This document shows positions 7,443 through 11,477 of a stretch of DNA of 11,477 bases, piece by piece. Numbering within the stretch: position 1 is the stretch's first letter; each line of letters starts with the position of its first letter. The notes beneath the pieces were generated by a model. It did no database searches and was not told where the DNA came from. It saw only the letters and a program-made list of their open reading frames with translations. The translations under genes and the position numbers were made by a program. Source of the DNA: Propionibacteriaceae bacterium UBA4569 (GTDB lineage Bacteria; Actinomycetota; Actinomycetes; Propionibacteriales; Propionibacteriaceae); assembly GCA_002387005.1 (NCBI GenBank), contig DGKN01000026.1:2546-14022 (forward strand). Direction: 5' to 3'.

Positions 7443-8254
7443 GGAGCGCCCTGACCGTGCGCAGGTGGCTGGGTGAGCACGCTGTCCAGATCGTCGCCGG
7501 CCTGGTGCTGGTCTACCTCTTCCTGCCGGTGCTCTACACCTTCGTCTTCTCCTTCAACAGCTACACGAAGTCGAACATCGCCTGGAGCGGGAACCCGACG
7601 CTCGACCACTGGCGCAACCCCTGTGGGGCGCCGGGTGTGTGTTCTTCCTTGCAGACCTCGCTGGCCGTCGGCATCACGTCGACGGTGCTGGCGGTGGTGC
7701 TGGGAACCTCGATGGCACTGGTGCTGGCTAGGGGCAGGTTCCGGGGGCGGGGTCTGGTGGACCTGTTGGTGCTGTTGCCGATGGCCACGCCCGAGGTGGT
7801 GCTGGGAGCCTCGCTGCTGACGATCTTCGTCCAGGGCTTCTACCGCCTGGGCCTGCACCTCGGTTTCTGGACGATCGTCTTCTCCCACACGATGTTCTGC
7901 TTGTCCTTCGTCGTGGTAACGGTCCGGGCCCGGCTGCAATCCCTGGACCCCCGGCTGGAGGAGGCCGCCGCCGACCTCTACGCCGGGCCGCTGGACACCT
8001 TCTGGCGAGTGACGCTGCCGTCGATCCTCCCCGGTGTCGCGGCCGCGGCGCTGCTCAGCTTCGCGCTCAGCTTCGACGACGTGATCATCACCACCTTCGT
8101 CTCCGGCGAGGTCAGCACCTTCCCGACCTTCGTCTACACCGCCTACCTGCGCGGGATCCCCGCCGAGGCGAATGTGATCGGCTCGGCCATGCTCCTGGCT
8201 GCGATCGCCTGCGTCGCCGCCGGCATGCTGCTCGGGCGGCACCGGGTCCGCTGA
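7439..8254 (+). CDS. ABC transporter permease (PotC-like)
   Basis: Second permease of the importer, 271 aa. Hydrophobic segments near 16-37, 74-97, 107-131, 143-163, 196-213 and 245-265 suggest six helices. The EAA coupling loop is clear: EEAAADLYAGPLDTFWRVTLP (174-194) with LPGV following. SFDDVIITTF (211-220) is characteristic of PotC. Two cysteines, Cys62 and Cys68, sit in the first external loop and could form a disulfide. The GTG at 7439 overlaps the PotB-like stop (GTGA) and has GAGGA 6 bases upstream; a second in-frame GTG at 7457, with GAGGAG at 7441-7446, would shorten the protein by six residues. It is the last gene of the operon, and the next gene converges on it. Confidence 0.92.
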   Translation: MRSALTVRRWLGEHAVQIVAGLVLVYLFLPVLYTFVFSFNSYTKSNIAWSGNPTLDHWRNPCGAPGVCSSLQTSLAVGITSTVLAVVLGTSMALVLARGRFRGRGLVDLLVLLPMATPEVVLGASLLTIFVQGFYRLGLHLGFWTIVFSHTMFCLSFVVVTVRARLQSLDPRLEEAAADLYAGPLDTFWRVTLPSILPGVAAAALLSFALSFDDVIITTFVSGEVSTFPTFVYTAYLRGIPAEANVIGSAMLLAAIACVAAGMLLGRHRVR

Positions 8255-8281
8255 CCTCACCGGTTCAGCGTTGGTGACGGT
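8255..8281. other. Convergent intergenic gap without a clear terminator
   Basis: Only 27 bases lie between the two converging stop codons. A weak stem (CTGACC at 8251-8256 against GGTTCAG at 8262-8268, one bulge) has no following T-run on either strand, so termination here may be Rho-dependent or depend on opposing transcription. Confidence 0.4.
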
Positions 8282-8294
8282 TCAGCGCTGGTGG
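8261..8294. repeat. 17-bp tandem duplication across the kinase stop codon
   Basis: Units 8261-8277 and 8278-8294 start with the same 10 bases, CGGTTCAGCG, and match at 15 of 17 positions. The kinase stop codon (8282-8284, minus strand) lies in the second unit. The repeat length is not a multiple of three, so the copy downstream of the stop is out of frame. Confidence 0.8.
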
Positions 8295-9805
8295 CGGAGC
8301 AAGAACTGCGAGTGCGCCTCGAAGGCATGCTCCAGGGCTGGGTAGAGCAGCCCCTGCACCTCTGCCAGCTCGCGGTAGAGCTCGACGCGCGCCGCGTCGG
8401 GCTCGCTCGTGTCACCGAGCTTGGCCATCGCGCGGGCGGTGGCGGGAATGTCACCAACGACGCCGGTGGAGGCCATTGCCAGCACGGCCGCGCCCATGGC
8501 CGAGACCTCCTCGGTCTCACAGGCGGTCAACGGAAGTCCCACGCAGTCGGTCATCACCTGGCGCCACAGCGGGCTGCGTTGTCCGCCACCCATCACCCGG
8601 ACGCTGGTGAGCGGGGTGCCGGTGTCGTTCTGGAGCCCCCGCAGGTTGCGGGCCATCTCGATGGACAGTCCCTCAAGGATGGAGCGATAGATCTCAGGGC
8701 GTCCGTGGGCCCCACCGAGCCCGACGATCGCGCCCTTCGCGACGGGATTCCAGTAGGGCGACTGCACGGCATTCCAATAGGGGAGCACCATGGGGCCGCC
8801 AACGCCAGCGGGTACGCCTGCGGCCGCCTCTTCGAGCGCTGGGTCGGGGGCGCCCTTCAGAGCAGGGTCGCCCAGCTCGGTGCGGAACCATCCCGCGAGG
8901 TATGAGCCTGAGTTCTGCACGATCTCCAGGACGTAGTGCCCCGGGATCCCGGCCGCGTCGGTGCGGTACACGTCGCCGACCTCGTACGTGGCGCAGTGGA
9001 CACCAGCGACCAGCGCGGTGCCCATGTTGAGGTAGGCCTCGTCGGGTCCGATGGCACCGCACCCGAGGCCGGCGGCCTGACCGTCGCCGCAAGAAGCGAT
9101 CAACTCGACGTCCTGCTCGAGGCCCCAGGCGCGGGTGACGTCTCGTCGGATGGTGCCCATCGACGATCCGGGGTCGACCAGTTGCGGCAGCTGGTCACGG
9201 CGCAGGCCGACCATGGCGAGAACCGAGTCGTCGAAGTCCAATCGGGCCATGTCGAACAGGCCCAGTGAGTCAGCAGCGGCTGCGGAGTCGACCCAGCGGC
9301 CGGTCATGGCGTGGGCGAGGTAGCCATGTACGCCGGTGACTCGCGCGGCGCGGGAGACGTTCTCGGGCTCATGCTCGTTCAACCAGGCGATCTTGTAGAC
9401 CGATGGGGTCACGTCGGGCTGGAACCCGGTGAGGCGGTGCAGATCGTGGGTGCCGATGCGCCGGGCCTGCTCGGCAGCCCGGCCGTCCAGCCACAAGAGG
9501 CCGGGACGCACTGGCTCCCCGTCCGCGTCGACGAGGGCGAAGGACTGGCGCTGGATGGTGGAGCACAGGGCCACGATGCGAGCGCGCTCGTTTGCGCCGA
9601 GCTGTTCCACAGCCCGCCCGACGGCCGTGTTCGTGCTGCTCCACCACTCGCGCGGGTCCTGCTCGTACTTATCGAGCCCCGGCGTGCTCATGCCCAGTTC
9701 GCAGCGTCCTTCACTGAGGACGTGTCCGGTGGGGTCGACCACGATCGCCTTGGTGGCGGTGGTGCTGGAGTCGACGGCGATGACGAGGGGGTGGTTGCTC
9801 TCCAT
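8282..9805 (-). CDS. FGGY-family carbohydrate kinase (xylulokinase-like)
   Basis: Cytoplasmic ATP-dependent kinase of 507 aa that phosphorylates a sugar or polyol. The length and both FGGY domains match the family. The N-terminal domain opens with VIAVDSSTTATKA (8-20), the phosphate-binding loop with Asp12. STIQRQSFALVDADG (82-96) and LLWLDGRA (103-110) lie where substrate contacts are found in xylulokinases and glycerol kinases. The C-terminal domain has GDGQAAGLG (240-248) with the probable catalytic base Asp241, LNMGTA (259-264), VMGGGQRSPLWRQVMTD (404-420), which binds adenosine, and EEVSAMGAA (432-440). The substrate stretch is neither the MHG form of classical xylulokinase nor glycerol kinase's, so the substrate is open: ketopentose, erythrulose-type sugar or polyol. 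It converges on the importer operon and diverges from ffh. The ATG at 9805 lacks a well-spaced Shine-Dalgarno sequence. Confidence 0.92.
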   Translation of the reverse strand: MESNHPLVIAVDSSTTATKAIVVDPTGHVLSEGRCELGMSTPGLDKYEQDPREWWSSTNTAVGRAVEQLGANERARIVALCSTIQRQSFALVDADGEPVRPGLLWLDGRAAEQARRIGTHDLHRLTGFQPDVTPSVYKIAWLNEHEPENVSRAARVTGVHGYLAHAMTGRWVDSAAAADSLGLFDMARLDFDDSVLAMVGLRRDQLPQLVDPGSSMGTIRRDVTRAWGLEQDVELIASCGDGQAAGLGCGAIGPDEAYLNMGTALVAGVHCATYEVGDVYRTDAAGIPGHYVLEIVQNSGSYLAGWFRTELGDPALKGAPDPALEEAAAGVPAGVGGPMVLPYWNAVQSPYWNPVAKGAIVGLGGAHGRPEIYRSILEGLSIEMARNLRGLQNDTGTPLTSVRVMGGGQRSPLWRQVMTDCVGLPLTACETEEVSAMGAAVLAMASTGVVGDIPATARAMAKLGDTSEPDAARVELYRELAEVQGLLYPALEHAFEAHSQFLLRHQR

Positions 9806-9811
9806 GGCCTC

Positions 9812-9817
9812 ACACTA
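9812..9817 (-). promoter_or_regulatory. Candidate -10 box giving a leaderless kinase mRNA
   Basis: TAGTGT on the minus strand (reading 9817 to 9812) matches TANNNT and ends 6 bases before the kinase ATG. Normal spacing from a -10 box would put the transcription start on or beside the A of the ATG. The only purine run, GAGG, is 2 bases from the ATG, too close to serve as a Shine-Dalgarno. No strong -35 was seen. Confidence 0.4.
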
Positions 9818-9862
9818 GGCGCCCCGACGACGTGGGCGACAGGGGCTTCGGTGACCCTTCGG

Positions 9863-9868
9863 TATCCT
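9863..9868 (+). promoter_or_regulatory. Candidate -10 box for ffh
   Basis: TATCCT fits TANNNT and would give an ffh leader of about 60-65 bases. A good -35 at standard spacing was not found. It lies about 45 bases from the oppositely directed kinase -10 candidate. Confidence 0.35.
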
Positions 9869-9877
9869 TGGTGCGTT

Positions 9878-9918
9878 GCGCCCCCAGGGCGCCATCCGAC
9901 GTGCCATTTCCGGCGCCC
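9878..9918 (+). promoter_or_regulatory. Two mutually exclusive hairpins in the ffh leader
   Basis: GCGCCC (9878-9883) can pair with GGGCGC (9887-9892) over a CCA loop. The same right arm, GGGCGCC (9887-9893), can instead pair with GGCGCCC (9912-9918). The second form ends about 20 bases before the GTG start. The pairing is exact, but function is unproven. Confidence 0.3.
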
Positions 9919-9938
9919 GACGACGTGAGGACCCAAGC

Positions 9939-11477
9939 GTGTTCGACACCCTGCAGGACCGGCTCCAGGCGACCTTCAAGGGTCTGCGTGGCAAGGGGCG
10001 ACTGTCCGAGGCCGACATCGACGCGACCGCCCGGGAGATCCGGATCGCACTGCTCGAGGCTGACGTCAACCTCGCGGTCGTCAAGGAGTTCGTCGCGAAC
10101 CTCAAGGAGCGGTGCCGCTCCGAGGAGGTCAGCCAGGCCCTCAACCCGACCCAGCAGATCATCAAGATCGTCAACGAGGAACTGGTCAACATCCTCGGTG
10201 GCGAGACCCGCACCATCCGCTTCGCCAAGAACCCGCCGACCGTCATCATGCTGGCCGGCCTCCAGGGCGCCGGCAAGACGACACTGGCCGGCAAGCTGGC
10301 CCGCTGGCTCAAGTCCGAGGGACACTCGCCGCTGCTGGTCGCCGCCGACCTCCAACGCCCCAATGCCGTCAACCAGCTGCAGATCGTGGGACAGCGCGCC
10401 GGCGTGCACGTCTTCGCCCCCGAGCCCGGCAACGGAATCGGCGACCCGATCCAGGTTGCCCGCACCTCGATCCTCGAGGCCCAGCGCAAGCTCTACGACG
10501 TCGTCATCGTCGACACCGCCGGCCGTCTGGGCATCGACGCAGAGCTGATGCAGCAGGCCGCCGACATCAAGGCCGCCGTCACCCCCGACGAGACGCTCTT
10601 CGTCGTCGACGCGATGATCGGCCAGGACGCGGTGAACACCGCGCTGGCCTTCGAGGACGGCGTCGGTTTCGACGGTGTCGTGCTCACCAAGCTCGACGGC
10701 GACGCCCGCGGCGGTGCCGCCCTGTCGATCGCGCGGGTGATCGGCAAGCCGATCATGTTCGCCTCCAACGGCGAGGGCCTGGGCGACTTCGACGTCTTCC
10801 ACCCCGACCGGATGGCCAGCCGCATTCTCGACATGGGTGACATGCTCACCCTGATCGAGCAGGCAGAGAAGCACTTCGACGCCGAGCAGTCGCGCGTCGC
10901 CGCAGAGAAACTGATGGGGGGCAAGGGCGAGTTCGGCCTGGGCGACTTCCTGCTGCAGATGCAGCAGATGCGCAAGATGGGCCCGATGAGCAAGATCTTC
11001 GGGATGCTGCCGGGCATGGGCCAGATGAAGGACCAGCTCGCCAACATCGACGAGAAGGAGGTCGACCGCATCGAGGCGATCATCTACTCGATGACGCCGG
11101 CCGAGCGCGACGACGTCTCCATCCTCAACGGATCCCGCCGGGCGCGTATCGCCAAGGGCGCCGGTGTGACCGTTCAGGACGTGAACCAGCTGGTCAACCG
11201 CTTTGTCGAGGCCCGCAAGATGATGAAGCAGATGGCCGGGATGATGGGTGGCGGCATGCCCGGGATGGGCGGCCCGCCCGTCATGGGCGGTGGACGCAAG
11301 GCGAAGGCCCCCCAAGCGAAGAAGGGCAAGAAGAACCAGCAGAAGGTCTCCGGCAACCCGGCCAAGCGCGCCGCGGCCCTGGCCGGTGGCCGGGACGAGG
11401 CCCAGGCTGTCGACCCCGGCGCGGCCTTCGGCACGGGCAATGCCCCGCAGTCCGAGGCCGAGTTGCAGCAGGCGATG
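9939..11477 (+). CDS. ffh: Signal recognition particle protein Ffh (3' end cut by window)
   Basis: GTPase of the bacterial signal recognition particle. It binds 4.5S/scRNA and the signal sequences of nascent membrane proteins and docks with FtsY at the membrane. The window holds 513 codons with no stop, so the gene runs past the edge, though little should be missing. The N domain covers about 1-90. The G domain shows G1 GLQGAGKTT (107-115), ADLQRP (136-141), DTAGR (192-196), TKLDGDARGG (250-259) and the closing ASNGEG (275-280), where relatives usually read TGE. VFHPDR (286-291) follows. The M domain has a methionine-rich finger loop (about 340-363), the RNA-binding segment LNGSRRARIAKGAG (396-409) and a Met/Gly-rich then Lys-rich tail. 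The GTG at 9939 is chosen because the protein then begins FDTLQDRL, as Ffh does, and GAGG (9927-9930) lies 8 bases upstream. Confidence 0.97.
   Translation, partial: MFDTLQDRLQATFKGLRGKGRLSEADIDATAREIRIALLEADVNLAVVKEFVANLKERCRSEEVSQALNPTQQIIKIVNEELVNILGGETRTIRFAKNPPTVIMLAGLQGAGKTTLAGKLARWLKSEGHSPLLVAADLQRPNAVNQLQIVGQRAGVHVFAPEPGNGIGDPIQVARTSILEAQRKLYDVVIVDTAGRLGIDAELMQQAADIKAAVTPDETLFVVDAMIGQDAVNTALAFEDGVGFDGVVLTKLDGDARGGAALSIARVIGKPIMFASNGEGLGDFDVFHPDRMASRILDMGDMLTLIEQAEKHFDAEQSRVAAEKLMGGKGEFGLGDFLLQMQQMRKMGPMSKIFGMLPGMGQMKDQLANIDEKEVDRIEAIIYSMTPAERDDVSILNGSRRARIAKGAGVTVQDVNQLVNRFVEARKMMKQMAGMMGGGMPGMGGPPVMGGGRKAKAPQAKKGKKNQQKVSGNPAKRAAALAGGRDEAQAVDPGAAFGTGNAPQSEAELQQAM

Overview
The window is GC-rich, densely packed DNA that reads as an actinobacterial chromosome. 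Supporting this are the strong G/C bias at third codon positions, GTG and TTG starts, a Tat-type lipoprotein signal, and an SRP GTPase with actinobacterial wording such as ADLQRP and VFHPDRMASRIL. A member of the Propionibacteriales or a relative is plausible, but the genus cannot be fixed from this sequence. No mobile element, CRISPR array, rRNA or convincing tRNA was seen.

Layout: (1) 5-2395, minus strand: a secreted glycoside hydrolase family 3 enzyme. (2) 2396-2643: a divergent intergenic region with a candidate promoter and two small palindromes. (3) 2644-4017, plus strand: an AraM/EgsA-type sn-glycerol-1-phosphate dehydrogenase family protein. (4) 4018-4153: a short intergenic region rich in inverted and direct repeats. 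(5) 4154-8254, plus strand: a tightly coupled four-gene ABC importer operon of the spermidine/putrescine (Pot) type. Its order is binding protein, ATPase, permease, permease, and every junction is a 4-base overlap. (6) 8282-9805, minus strand: an FGGY-family (xylulokinase-like) sugar or polyol kinase that converges on the operon. (7) 9806-9938: a divergent promoter region. (8) 9939 to the window end, plus strand: ffh, the signal recognition particle GTPase, cut off by the window edge.

How the genes may work together: the GH3 enzyme would release sugars outside the membrane, the importer would bring in a small and probably cationic solute, and the kinase and dehydrogenase look like consecutive steps for a phosphorylated polyol. 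Whether the kinase and dehydrogenase use what the importer carries is an inference. The binding protein keeps the aromatic and acidic positions typical of polyamine binders, which argues against a simple sugar as its ligand. ffh is a housekeeping gene and probably unrelated.

The protein-coding content is mostly recognisable families. The least explained part is the 136-base region before the importer operon. It can form a roughly 20-bp interrupted stem plus pairing over the ribosome binding site, and it also carries two identical GTGCGCAC palindromes 74 bp apart. It is either a structured leader RNA or a two-operator promoter, and the sequence alone does not decide between them.
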